A stretch of DNA of 64,000 nt from Epiperipatus broadwayi. Its lineage: Eukaryota; Onychophora; Udeonychophora; Euonychophora; Peripatidae. A program made the position numbers and the translations under genes. How positions within the stretch are numbered: the first letter of the stretch is position 1; each line of letters begins with the position of its first letter. The notes under the pieces are model-generated. The model ran no database searches. It saw only the letters and a program-made list of their open reading frames with translations, and was not told the origin of the DNA. This document shows positions 25,169-34,381 of this stretch, piece by piece. The stretch spans positions 9,820,682 to 9,884,681 of the forward strand of contig JAQFVV010012398.1 in the NCBI GenBank assembly GCA_028023455.1, in the 5' to 3' direction.

Positions 25169-26120
25169 TTAAAAAACTTCATGTGGTCCTTTCGTACTAA
25201 CACAAAATATCTGAAGATAGAAACCAATCTGGTTTACACCGATTTGAACTCAGATCATGTAGAAATTTAATAGTCGAACAGACTAATTTATACAACAACT
25301 TCACCATATAATATTTCTAATCCAACATCGAGGTCATAATCTTCTTTGTAAATAAGAACTTTTAAAAAAAATTATGCTGTTATCCCTATAGTAACTTATT
25401 CTATTATTATTAATAATAAATCAACATTTATCAAAAAATATTTCAAAAGAAAATATACTCTTTTGTTTCCCCAACATAATAATTATATTAAGCTTAATAG
25501 GGTCTTCTCGTCCCTCAATCTCATTTTAGTCTCTTCACTAAAAAGATTATTTTTAATTTTTAACCTAAGAAAGAATTGCCCCATTTATCCATTCATTCCA
25601 GTCTTAATTTATAAGACAAATGATTATGCTACCTTAGCATAGTCATAAATACCATGGCAATTTAATGCTCATTGAGCAGACAATACCCTAAATATTTTCA
25701 TAAAGCTATGTTTTTGATAAACTGATGAAACAACTTTTGCTGAATTCCTAAAACTAATATCTATAATATATTTAAATATACATTAACCAAACTTATCTTT
25801 ACACCAAACTTAACTTTTTATAAAACAACCTAATACTAACATTAATGCTAAACCATTAATGTTTTTAATAAATTTATTAAATCACCTATAGTGAATTTTT
25901 AAGAACTATATATCAAAAATTTCGATAGCATTTCACTTCTAAATTTCTTTTAAAAAAAATTTATGCAACAATTTTTCAAAAAAACTTAGATCAATTTTTT
26001 TAGAGATATTAATTTAACCATTAATCATACATCCATTATGCAAAAAGTACAATAAATTACTTTATAAATTTTAATAATTCCTTTTCAATTTTTACATAAA
26101 ACCACTTAAAACAATATAAT
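25169..26120 (-). rRNA. rrnL: mitochondrial large subunit rRNA (16S)
   Basis: Minus-strand gene. Universal 16S sites are seen as their complements: CCGATTTGAACTCAGATCAT at 25,239 (the region of the common arthropod 16S primer) and the peptidyl-transferase-side block TTATGCTACCTTAGCATAGT near 25,625. The 3' end is close to 25,169 next to trnP. The 5' end is not sharply defined, because the gene meets the divergent rrnS head to head in an AT-rich zone near 26,100. Confidence 0.88.
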
Positions 26121-26129
26121 TATTATATA

Positions 26130-26838
26130 CTCATATATAAAATACACAATTCTTATAAAACTAATTCTTAAATCTTTTATTTAATTTATGTAAACAAATT
26201 AACTTTTTAAACTTTTCATAAAATTTTAATTAAAAACAACCTTTTATTAACAAAACCATAAGTAATAAATTACTTTTAATCTAAAAACTATTAGAGGCCA
26301 AATACGTGCCAGCAGCAGCGGTTATACGTCATTATAAATTAATTTTTTCTGAATAAATAAATTTAACCATATTTTTCTTAAAAATGAAATTTCTAATAAT
26401 AATATTATTAAAATAATTCTAAATTTAGTTCAAAACCAGGATTAGATACCCTGCTATTCTACTATAAAATAATATTTCAAAGAAACATAACAAAATAAAT
26501 TTGACGGTACTAACTTTTTCAAAGGAATTTGTTTCTAAATCGACAACACACGACTTACCTTACTTAATACTTATTTGTATACCACCGTATACGAAATTAC
26601 TTAAAATTAATCTCAAAATAGAATAACCTATTAAATCAGGTCAAGGTGCAATTTTATTAAGATGAAATGAATTACATTAATCTATATTTATATATAAAAA
26701 ATTGAAAAATTTTTAAAAACAGAATTTGCTAGTAAAATCACATTATCATGATAAATTGAAAATTAACATTAATATGTACATATCGCCCGTCATTCTTGCA
26801 AAAACAAGAAAAGTCGAAACAAAGTAGATTAAATGGAA
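26130..26838 (+). rRNA. rrnS: mitochondrial small subunit rRNA (12S)
   Basis: Plus-strand gene recognised by three universal sites in order: GTGCCAGCAGCAGCGGTTAT at 26,306 (530 loop), AGGATTAGATACCCTGCTAT near 26,439 and TATCGCCCGTCATTC near 26,780 (decoding-site region). The gene lies on the strand opposite to rrnL, an uncommon arrangement. The 5' end is approximate; the 3' end is taken just before the trnL1 D-arm. Confidence 0.88.
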
Positions 26839-26900
26839 ATTTAATCTAACAATAAGATTTTAAATTTAGAATTTAACTTATGACAATCCTTTATCTTTTA
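26838..26900 (+). tRNA. trnL1: tRNA-Leu(UAG), mitochondrial
   Basis: Anticodon arm TTAAA/TTTAA with TAG at 26,867-26,869, and a 5-bp D-arm AATCT/AGATT just upstream. The 3' half would overlap the start of ND6, so either the tRNA is truncated or ND6 begins a little downstream. Confidence 0.5.
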
Positions 26901-27374
26901 ACACTAACTGTTGGAATATGATTTTTCCTAATAAATCATCCTATTTCNNNNNNNNNNNNNNNNNNNNNNNNNNNNNNNATTTTAATTGGAATAAACTCAC
27001 AAAATTTCTGATATAGTTATGTAATCATTTTAATTTACTTAGGAGGACTTTTAATTCTATTTCTCTATACTACCAGTATAGCAAGAAACGAAAAATTTTA
27101 TTTTAGATTGTCTTGACCAACAAAATTAATCTGAATAAGATGATTTCTTATTTTTTCACCAATACTAATTATTTTAAATGAATTCTCATTTAATTCAGAC
27201 TCAATACAACTTTTTGAACAAATTGAACTAAATCAAAGTTTTTCTTATACAAGATTTTTTGCCGAAAACATTAGAAAAATTACAATTTTTCTAGCGTTAT
27301 ATCTCCTTCTTTGCTTAATTAGAGTAGTTAAAATCTGCCGTCTTTCGGACGGCCCGATTCGAACCCTAATTTAA
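26880..27374 (+). CDS. ND6: NADH dehydrogenase subunit 6 (contains N run)
   Basis: ATG at 26,880 (MTILYLLTLTVGMWFFLMNHP), a 31-N run, then continuation NFWYSYVIILIYLGGLLILF, YTTSMASNEKF and the typical end KIC..SDGPIRTLI to TAA at 27,374. The N run is in phase: total length is 495 nt, giving 164 codons, normal for ND6, so the Ns seem to stand for real unresolved bases. A GC-rich hairpin (GCCGTC/GACGGC at 27,337-27,353) encodes part of the conserved end. Complex I membrane subunit, here opposite in strand to COX1. Confidence 0.9.
26948..26978. other. 31-base N run
   Basis: Undetermined bases inside ND6. The flanking ND6 frame is kept across the run (68 nt before it, frame resumes at 26,979). 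Confidence 0.99.
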
Positions 27375-28009
27375 ATGATTAATACATAATTCTAAAAATT
27401 TTAGTATAAGAAATATAATAATGAATATTATTATGACTCGCCTTTTTTTTGGCGAGTCGATGTATTAGATATCATATTATTTAATTTAGAAAAAAATAAT
27501 TAGTATTATTTATATTTGAATATAATTAAATAATTATTATTAGATGTAATTAAAGCTTATAGAATATATATATATTATATATAATTATATATATATATTA
27601 TTAATAATATATATTAATATTATGGTTAATTCTATTATATAAAAATATAAAACAATCATGTTATATATGTGATAGTATATACTTTATATTAATGTCAAAT
27701 AAATAATTTCAATTAAGTTTTATTGTATTATTTAGAAAATATTAGATTAAAATCTAATTATTTTTATAAATCTCTTAACCGCTACTTAAGAAAATTTTAC
27801 TATACAACTATGCAATACCATTAAATTAAGTCCACGAATTCTAGAACATGTAAATATTAATTTTTATTGTCATTATTTTCTACTCATTAATATACTTTTT
27901 TTTGTTTTGACACGATTCATATTTTACGCATTTGCGCGAAATCACTTATACCCTTGATATATTAATTGCATCAATAAGTTTTTATATATATATATATATA
28001 CATCATCAA
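27375..28009. promoter_or_regulatory. putative mitochondrial control region
   Basis: The longest non-coding stretch of the mitochondrial block, extremely AT-rich with TA runs (27,565-27,610 and about 27,980-28,002). It lies between ND6 and trnN/ND5. GC-rich hairpins at 27,435-27,458 and 28,242-28,268 are inverted copies of each other and bracket the region. Replication and transcription origins are expected here by position, but no conserved block proves it. Confidence 0.6.
27431..27462. repeat. GC-rich hairpin, left of control region
   Basis: GACTCGCC, eight T, GGCGAGTC: a perfect 8-bp GC-rich stem in otherwise AT-rich DNA. With its flanks (TTAT on the left, GATGT on the right) it is the inverted copy of 28,237-28,272. 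Confidence 0.95.
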
Positions 28010-28076
28010 TGTACACCAAATCTGGCTAACTTTTTAATTAACAATTAAAAGCAAATTGCTTACAAATAATCATTCA
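28010..28076 (-). tRNA. trnN: tRNA-Asn(GUU), mitochondrial
   Basis: Minus-strand anticodon arm TTTAA/TTAAA with GTT (complement of 28,040-28,042). The upstream AAGCAATTTGCTT D-arm and downstream GTTAGCC sequence fit. Ends approximate. Confidence 0.55.
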
Positions 28077-28236
28077 ACTTTTAAACGCAAATTAAACTTT
28101 ATAATTTAAATATATAACCATATTTAATATTTACTATTAAAAAAACTTTTCCGAGTAAAAAATAACCAATATTTAATTATTCTCAAAAAAAATTTTACAT
28201 TTTATATGTTAACCCATACAATACAAATTCTTTTTT

Positions 28237-28272
28237 ACATCGACTCGCCAAAAAAAAAAAGGCGAGTCATAA
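28237..28272. repeat. GC-rich hairpin, right of control region
   Basis: GACTCGCC, eleven A, GGCGAGTC. Inverted copy of the hairpin at 27,431-27,462, including the flanking ACATC and ATAA bases. The loop length differs (11 versus 8). Confidence 0.95.
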
Positions 28273-28299
28273 AAATTTAATAAATTTACAATTTATTGA

Positions 28300-28352
28300 T
28301 TCTTAAATTAGTTATTATTAGTTTCTAACTAAAAATTTATTGTTGCATCTTA
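28300..28352 (+). tRNA. possible tRNA-Ser(UCU), mitochondrial
   Basis: A 4-bp stem TTAG/CTAA closes a 7-nt loop with TCT at 28,324-28,326, as in D-armless arthropod trnS1. It overlaps trnF on the other strand. Weak; it could be chance. Confidence 0.3.
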
Positions 28353-28388
28353 TTGTCTTCAACAATATGCTAAAAGCTATATTTCAAT
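28330..28388 (-). tRNA. trnF: tRNA-Phe(GAA), mitochondrial
   Basis: Minus-strand anticodon arm TATTG/CAATA with GAA (complement of 28,358-28,360) and a typical TAGCTTTTAGCA D-arm. It follows the 3' end of ND5 and overlaps its last codons. Ends approximate. Confidence 0.65.
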
Positions 28389-30122
28389 AAAAAAAATATA
28401 ATAAAAGAAACCAAAATGATAATCCTAAATAAATATGTTTTTACCGAATTCTTCTGAATAACTTGCAATATTATTGATCCTTTCACCACAGTGAAATATA
28501 TATTTTGAGGTCCTATTGACTCAATTCATAAAGAATCAATTTTTTCAAAAGAAAACTTTCTTCATTTTATAATTAATTTTATAAACACCTGAGACCTAAT
28601 TTTTGGAAAAAATCATATTTGAGAAAAGAAAAAATAAATTTTTATTATAGGTTTTTTTAAAAAAAACTCTATTTGAAAACAAAGTATATAACCACCACCA
28701 ATAAAAGTAACTATTAATGTTAAAATTTTTAATAAAAAAATTAATTCAATATGAGGTACTCTTCTAAAAATTATTCATCTAAAAATTGACCCACCAACAA
28801 CAGCCCCCAAACTTATTATTATTGCAGAATCACTAATATCTCTTCTTCCTTCAAAAACCGAATTTATTCTCTTTGAATGAATTTTTTTTCAAAATGAAAA
28901 ATAAGCTATTCGAATAGAATAAGATGCTGTTATTGAAGTAGCAACAAATAATATTAAAAATGAAATAAAATTCCAATTTCTATAACAATATATTTCTAAA
29001 ATTATATCCTTAGAATAAAATCCAGCTAAAAATGGAATTCCACATAAAGCCAAATTTGCCGTATTCAAACAAATCCTAACTTTGGGTAATTGATTAGTTA
29101 CAAATCCAAGTATTCGAACATCCTGAACATGATTAAAATTATGAATAATTCTTCCAGAACAAATAAACAATAATGCTTTAAAAACCGCATGTGTCAACAA
29201 ATGAAAAAATGCTAAAGTAGAAAATCCTAAAGATACAATACTTATTATTAGCCCAAGCTGCCTAAGAGTTGATAAAGCAATAATTTTTTTAATATCATAT
29301 TCAAAATTAGCTACAATTCTGGCCATTATTATAGTTAACCTTGATATAAACAATAAACTAACTTTAAATGACATTTCTACTATGAAAAATTCAGAAAAAC
29401 GAATTAATAAAAAAACCCCAGCAGTAACCAATGTTGATGAATGAACTAATGCTGATACAGGAGTTGGTGCCGCTATAGCGGCAGGCACCCATGCCGAAAA
29501 AGGAATTTGAGCACTTTTAGTTATTCCAGCTAATAATATTAATACAATCATAACATTAATAATATTTATATCTAACCAACTCATCGAAAAATAATTTCAA
29601 TTACCATGATTCAATATAAATGCAATACAAATTAAGAAAGCAACATCTCCAATCCGATTTCTTAGAATCGTTAATATTCCAGCTCTATTTGATTTATTAT
29701 TCTGATAATAAATTACTAATACATAAGATACTAATCCTAAACCATCCCATCCTAATAAAATAGAATTTTTTTGGTGGTTTCACCAAAAAAATTATAGAAA
29801 TAACAAATAAAATTACAATAATACAAAAACGTATCTTATTTTTTTCTTCTCCTATATATTCACATCTAAATTTTATAACAGACCCAGAAATAAGAAAAAT
29901 TACAGTTATAAATATTACTGATATTCATTCAATCAAAAATTATAGTTATAATAATTCTTCTAGAATTAACTTCTAATAATTCAATTTCAAAAATAAAAAC
30001 TAATTTTTCATTACAAAAATAAATTCTACAAACAAATAATATTCAAAAAAAAAAAAACAAAACATTTTTTCTAAATTTAAATCTAAACCCTTCAATTAAT
30101 CTTTGATTCCACAAATCAATAT
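28370..30122 (-). pseudogene. ND5: NADH dehydrogenase subunit 5 (two frameshifts)
   Basis: Largest complex I membrane subunit. From an ATT-type start near 30,122 the N-terminus reads through FFFFWMLFVCSIYF and VNSSSIIMTMIFDW. A 4-bp tandem duplication at about 29,925-29,930 (TTCATTCA) shifts the frame. The next part (ISGSVMKFSCEYMGEEKNKMRF) runs to a 13-bp hairpin at 29,764-29,793 that shifts it again before NSILLGWDGLGLVSY. From there the frame is open, with the conserved [34 protein letters not shown] region (29,400-29,530) and HAVFKALLF, to TAG at 28,370. The start codon is tentative. Confidence 0.9.
29764..29793. repeat. 13-bp hairpin in ND5
   Basis: AATTTTTTTGGTG and its exact complement around a 4-nt loop. 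It sits just before the conserved LLGWDGLG block, and the ND5 frame changes here. Confidence 0.92.
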
Positions 30123-30125
30123 TAT

Positions 30126-30190
30126 AAACTAATAGTTCTAAATAAATTATTATATTGATTTTGTAAATCAATCAATAAGCAAACAAGCAG
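30126..30190 (+). tRNA. trnT: tRNA-Thr(UGU), mitochondrial
   Basis: Anticodon arm TTGAT/ATCAA with TGT at 30,162-30,164. It is located between the divergent ND5 and trnL2/ND1. Ends approximate. Confidence 0.65.
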
Positions 30191-30205
30191 TTTATTTACA
30201 CTAAA

Positions 30206-30262
30206 CAAATTTCATGACAGAAAAATGTAACGAATTTAAGTTTCGTAAATATGATTTTATCT
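30206..30262 (+). tRNA. trnL2: tRNA-Leu(UAA), mitochondrial
   Basis: Anticodon arm ACGAA/TTCGT with TAA at 30,237-30,239, preceded by a D-arm like arthropod trnL. It is directly upstream of ND1 on the same strand. trnL2 beside ND1 rather than between COX1 and COX2 is the non-pancrustacean state. The 3' half overlaps the annotated ND1 start, so the tRNA is reduced or the overlap is real. Confidence 0.6.
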
Positions 30263-31180
30263 TTAATTTTCTATTTAATTCTATTAATTTCCATCCTAAT
30301 CAGAGTAGCATTCTTAACATTACTTGAACGAAAAATTCTTGGTTATATTCAAATCCGAAAAGGCCCTAATAAAATTAGTTTAATCGGAATTCTTCAACCA
30401 ATTAGTGATGCAATAAAACTTTTCTTTACAGAAAAGTTTTCATTAAACCTAAGAAATCGAATAACTTTCTTAATTGCACCAATAATAAGAATCATCATTT
30501 CATTATTTATTTGAATATTAATCCCAATAAAATGAAACCCAATAAATTTTAATTTTGCATTATTATTTTTCTTATGTATAACTAGAATAACAGTTTATTT
30601 TATAATAATAGCTGGATGATCATCCAACTCAAAATTTTCCTTACTTGGAACAATACGAGCAGTAGCTCAAACTATTTCTTATGAAGTAAGATTAGCTCTA
30701 ATTTTATTAACAATTATCTTTTTATCAGAAAGATATAACCTTATAATTATTGATAATTCTCAATTATTAATCTGAAACTTTATAATCTTATTACCATTAT
30801 TTATTTGCTGATTTTCCTCAATTCTAGCTGAAACTAATCGAGCTCCTTTTGACTTTGCAGAAAGAGAAAGTGAATTAGTTTCAGGCTTTAACACAGAATA
30901 CAGAAGAGGAAGATTTGCTATAATTTTCATAGCAGAATATTCAAGTATTCTCTTAATAAGAATAATTACTTCTATAATTTTTTTTGGAAGAAATATAAAC
31001 TTCCCATTTTTCATAATAATTAAAACAACACTAATTTCATTTGCATTTGTTTGAATTCGTGGTTCTTACCCACGTTTTCGATATGATAAACTAATATTTC
31101 TAACATGAAAAGTTTTCTTACCAATTAGCTTAAGAATTTTAATAATTATTTTAAATTATAAAATTATTCAGCTATGATAA
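30251..31180 (+). CDS. ND1: NADH dehydrogenase subunit 1
   Basis: 309 codons in one mitochondrial-code frame from ATG at 30,251 to TAA at 31,178-31,180. Conserved blocks: [37 protein letters not shown], and [22 protein letters not shown]. Membrane subunit of complex I near the quinone site. CYTB starts one base after the stop, on the same strand. An 11-bp hairpin at 30,415-30,440 (AAAACTTTTCT) covers the stretch after DAIKLF, a possible minor alteration of the usual KLF.KE segment. Confidence 0.95.
30415..30440. repeat. 11-bp hairpin in ND1
   Basis: Exact arms AAAACTTTTCT around a 4-nt loop within ND1. The frame is unaffected. Confidence 0.85.
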
Positions 31181-31362
31181 TATGATAAAACCAGAACGAA
31201 AAACTCACCCATTACTAATAATTATAAATAATAGATTAATTGATTTACCAACCCCATCTAATATTTCATATTTATGAAATTTTGGATCATTACTTGGCAT
31301 CTCATTACTCTTCCAAATTATTACTGGAATTATATTAGCAATACATTATTCAGATAACATAG

Positions 31363-31426
31363 AATCGGATTAATGATCCATTATTTACATCTCGAGAGAT
31401 GTGAATAATGGATCATTAATCCGATT
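31363..31426. repeat. 31-bp hairpin in CYTB
   Basis: Arms 31,363-31,393 and 31,396-31,426 match at 30 of 31 positions around a 2-nt loop. The second arm encodes the normal [11 protein letters not shown] region. The first replaces normal sequence and carries an in-frame TAA. Confidence 0.95.
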
Positions 31427-31796
31427 TTTTCACAGAAATGGAGCATCATTTTTCTTCATCTGTCTATATATTCATGTAGGACGCGGAATTTACTATAACT
31501 CATATAAATTAATTTATACATGAAATATTGGAATCATACTCCTTTTATTAACTATAGCAACAGCATTCCTGGGTTATGTCCTACCATGGGGACAAATATC
31601 TTTCTGAGGAGCAACCGTAATTACAAATCTTTTATCAGCAATTCCATATATTGGAATAATAACAGTTAACTGATTATGAGGAGGATTTGCAGTAAGAAAT
31701 GCAACATTAACTCGATTTTTCTCATTACACTTTCTCTTACCTTTTATTATCATAGCCTTAGTAATAATTCACTTATTATTTCTTCACCAAACAGGA

Positions 31797-31822
31797 AGTA
31801 ATAATCCTAATGGATTATTACT
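31797..31822. repeat. 11-bp hairpin in CYTB
   Basis: AGTAATAATCC, loop TAAT, exact complement. Follows the conserved HQTGSNNP codons; the frame shifts here. Confidence 0.9.
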
Positions 31823-31868
31823 CAAACTCTGATAAAATCCCATTTCACCAATATTTCTCAATTAAAGA

Positions 31869-31911
31869 CTAAAAAAGTTAATATTATTATGAATAATATT
31901 AACTTTTTTAG
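31869..31911. repeat. 20-bp perfect hairpin in CYTB
   Basis: Arms 31,869-31,888 and 31,892-31,911 are exact complements around ATG. The second arm encodes the expected hydrophobic helix; the first replaces the segment after FSIKD. Confidence 0.95.
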
Positions 31912-32309
31912 TTTTATATTATCCTAACTTATTAGGAGATCCAGAAAATTGAATTCCAGCAAACCCATTAGTAACTCCAATTCATATTCAACCTGAATGA
32001 TATTTCTTATTTGCTTACGCAATTCTTCGATCAATTCCTAATAAACTAGGAGGAGTAGTAGCTCTACTAATATCAATTATAATTTTATTTTCATTACCAG
32101 TAATTTCAAAAAATTATCTATCGTCTTCATTTAATAAATTAAATCAACTAATTTTCTGAACATATATCAGAATTATTATTTTACTAACCTGAATTGGCGC
32201 TAATCCAGTTGAACCGCCATACATCTTTTTTGGTCAACTATTGTCAATATTATACTTCATAACATTTTTCTTAATTCCTTACTCAATAATTTTTTATCAA
32301 AAAATTATT

Positions 32310-32372
32310 GAATTACTATTAATCTTACGAAAGAATTTGTTTTGAAAACAAAATATATAAGTTCAAGTTACA
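32310..32372 (+). tRNA. trnS2: tRNA-Ser(UGA), mitochondrial
   Basis: Anticodon arm TTTGT/ACAAA with TGA at 32,343-32,345, directly after CYTB on the same strand, as in the ancestral arthropod order. Ends approximate. Confidence 0.65.
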
Positions 32373-32412
32373 CTTAAGGTCGAAACTAAACACATTTGTT
32401 TTGGTAAATAAA
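32352..32412 (-). tRNA. trnR: tRNA-Arg(UCG), mitochondrial
   Basis: Minus-strand TTTAGTTTCGACCTTAA anticodon arm (anticodon TCG, complement of 32,381-32,383), with one mismatch in the stem. It follows ND3, its ancestral neighbourhood. Ends approximate. Confidence 0.55.
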
Positions 32413-32760
32413 TTGCTCAATCAAGAGCTCCTTGATTTCATTCATGAATTAAACCAAGGAGTAAAATAAACAAAAATAATTGTCCAACAAAATATATTCT
32501 TCCAACCTGAATTACCTTATCCTATTAGGATAAGGTAAAATTAAAACAATTTCAATATCAAAAATCAAAAAAATAATTCCAATTAAAAAAAATCGTAAAG
32601 AAAAAGGTAATCGCCTGGATCTAAAAGGATCAAATCCACATTCAAAAGGAGAATTTTTTTCACGATCTTTATACCTTTTCTCAGAAAATAAATACATAAA
32701 TATTATCAATACTAAAACAATTAAAAATACAACAAAAAATATAATCACTAACACTAACAT
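32409..32760 (-). pseudogene. ND3: NADH dehydrogenase subunit 3 (frameshift at hairpin)
   Basis: Starts ATG at 32,760 and carries the diagnostic [13 protein letters not shown] block and [19 protein letters not shown] with the next E/I residues. The frame is lost at the 11-bp hairpin 32,512-32,538, just after ILP. The C-terminus is present in another frame ([21 protein letters not shown]) and ends with an incomplete TA stop at about 32,409 before trnR. Taken together the gene has near-normal length (about 115 codons). Complex I membrane subunit. Confidence 0.92.
32512..32538. repeat. 11-bp hairpin in ND3
   Basis: TTACCTTATCC, 5-nt loop, exact complement. It coincides with the ND3 frameshift. 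Confidence 0.92.
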
Positions 32761-32766
32761 TATAAT

Positions 32767-33486
32767 TTATGACCCTCATCAATAAATTGAAATAAACAAA
32801 AACAACCAAACAACATCAACAAAATGTCAATATCAGGCAGAAGCCTCAAATCCAAAATGATGAATTTTGGAAAAATGATAATTAAATTGCCGTATCAAAC
32901 AAATTAATAAAAATCTACTACCAATAATTACATGTAATCCATGAAATCCAGTAGCAACAAAAAACGTTGTTCCATAAACTGAGTCAGAAATAGAAAATCT
33001 TGATTCATAATATTCCATCCCTTGTAATAAAGTAAAATACAATCCTAATAAAACAGTAAAAAATAATCCCTGAACCCCCTGAATATAATTTCTTTCCATC
33101 AAACTATGATGAGCTCAAGTTACAGTAACACCAGAAGCCAATAATACAGCAGTATTTAACAAAGGAACTTGAAACGGATTCAAAACCATCACACCTGATG
33201 GTGGTCAATAAGACCCTAAATCTATTGTAGGAGCAAGACTCCTATGAAAAAATGCCCAAAAAAATCTAAAAATAAATAAAACCTCTGATAAAATAAATAA
33301 AATTATACCCCATCGAAGACCAAAAACTACATTACTAGTATGAAGTCCCTGATATGTTCCTTCACGAATGACATCACGTCATCATTGAATTATTGTTAAA
33401 AGAATAATAAATATTCCTATTAATAATAACCCTATTATATAATTATGAAATCAATTTACTAATCCAGTTGTTAATAATAATGCCCC
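32767..33486 (-). pseudogene. COX3: cytochrome c oxidase subunit III, main piece
   Basis: 240 codons in one frame from GALLLTTGLVNWFH at 33,486 to TAA at 32,767-32,769, including [25 protein letters not shown], and [15 protein letters not shown] plus [21 protein letters not shown]. The first ~22 codons are not here but at 19,149-19,208 (-), at the other end of the block. ND3 follows after six bases, with no trnG between. Confidence 0.92.
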
Positions 33487-34381
33487 GCATGCCTATTCTT
33501 TTCATCATCGGTACTATACTTTGTTTTAGGTTTATTAGGGCCCAAGTCTGGTTGCACGTCCAATTCTGAGAAAATTTTTGGTCTAATTCTTTAATTTCTT
33601 TTAGTAGGTGTAAAGACATTTTCATCATGTCATATTCTTCTCCACTTTCGAAGATAGTCTTATTTCTCAATGACCAAATGGAAAAATTTATAAATGTTGC
33701 CAATCTTATGACCCCAAAATGTCCACTCTTGAAGGCCTTAGTCAAACTTACACAAGCTGATTCTTTGTTTTTAATGAGAGATTTAAAAGTGTTTCTTATG
33801 CTATTCCAAATTTGACACTCCTCCAATATATGTGCCATTGTCTCATCACTACACCTACATAGTGTGTATATAGGGTCCATATTATAATTCCTTTTACTAT
33901 GTAGGAAGTCAGCGGTAGGCAAGGCCCCAAGGTTAATCTTGATTAAAAAATCAACAAACCTCAGTTCCAATTTTAGACGTTTGGCAAACTTGGAGAACCT
34001 CGATATTCTAATTGAAAGAATATTGTCAATTTTAGTTTCTTCCGAATTCATAAGATCATATGTGTTCCAGTAATTTATTTTGTTATTACACATTGTACCT
34101 GGCTTCATTTTTAGATGGTTAAATACTATAGAGATTTGCTTTTGAATCCAAAGCCTTCCACTTTTGGGAGGAGGCCTATCGGTAGGAGTTATTTCTTCTG
34201 GGAATATTGGTCCTTCCATATCTGGGTTTTTCATAAATAATCTAGTAAGTACATTATGAAAACACTGTATTAATAAGATTTTGACTGAGTGTAGTCCTAT
34301 GCCGTTCATCTGTTTAGGTTTCTGTAGGAAGTGCAGGCTGATGACAGGATTATTTTCTATATTCTCGAATTTGTTATTCAT
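33487..34381 (-). pseudogene. LINE ORF, C-terminal part with zinc-binding region
   Basis: An open frame of about 300 codons on the minus strand in the standard code. It contains a block typical of the C-terminal part of non-LTR retrotransposon RT proteins: INLGALPTADFLHSKRN, then CRCSDETMAHILEECQIWNSI (cysteine pair, H and C of the zf-RVT type). The RT core itself is not present upstream, so the element is 5' incomplete. Its 3' end is cut off by the mitochondrial DNA: the frame runs through the junction near 33,487 into COX3 antisense sequence and stops at 33,443. Related LINE or gene origin beyond this is not recognisable. Confidence 0.7.

Larger units (their letters stand above)
31182..32318 (+). 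pseudogene. CYTB: cytochrome b (stop and frameshifts at hairpins)
   Basis: Core heme subunit of complex III. It starts ATG at 31,182 and reads the expected SNISYLWNFGSLLG; later come [38 protein letters not shown], and PNLLGDPENW...[21 protein letters not shown]. Three hairpins disturb it. At 31,363-31,426 an inverted copy puts a TAA into the segment before RDVNNG, with length preserved. At 31,797-31,822 the frame shifts, and the following residues ([15 protein letters not shown]) are in another frame. A hairpin at 31,869-31,911 returns to the original frame. It ends at trnS2 with an incomplete stop. Confidence 0.92.

Noticed and set aside
32420-32460. Hairpin CTCCTTG/CAAGGAG considered as a tRNA arm
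   Set aside because: On the minus strand it encodes the conserved ND3 end ([16 protein letters not shown]), so it is coding sequence.
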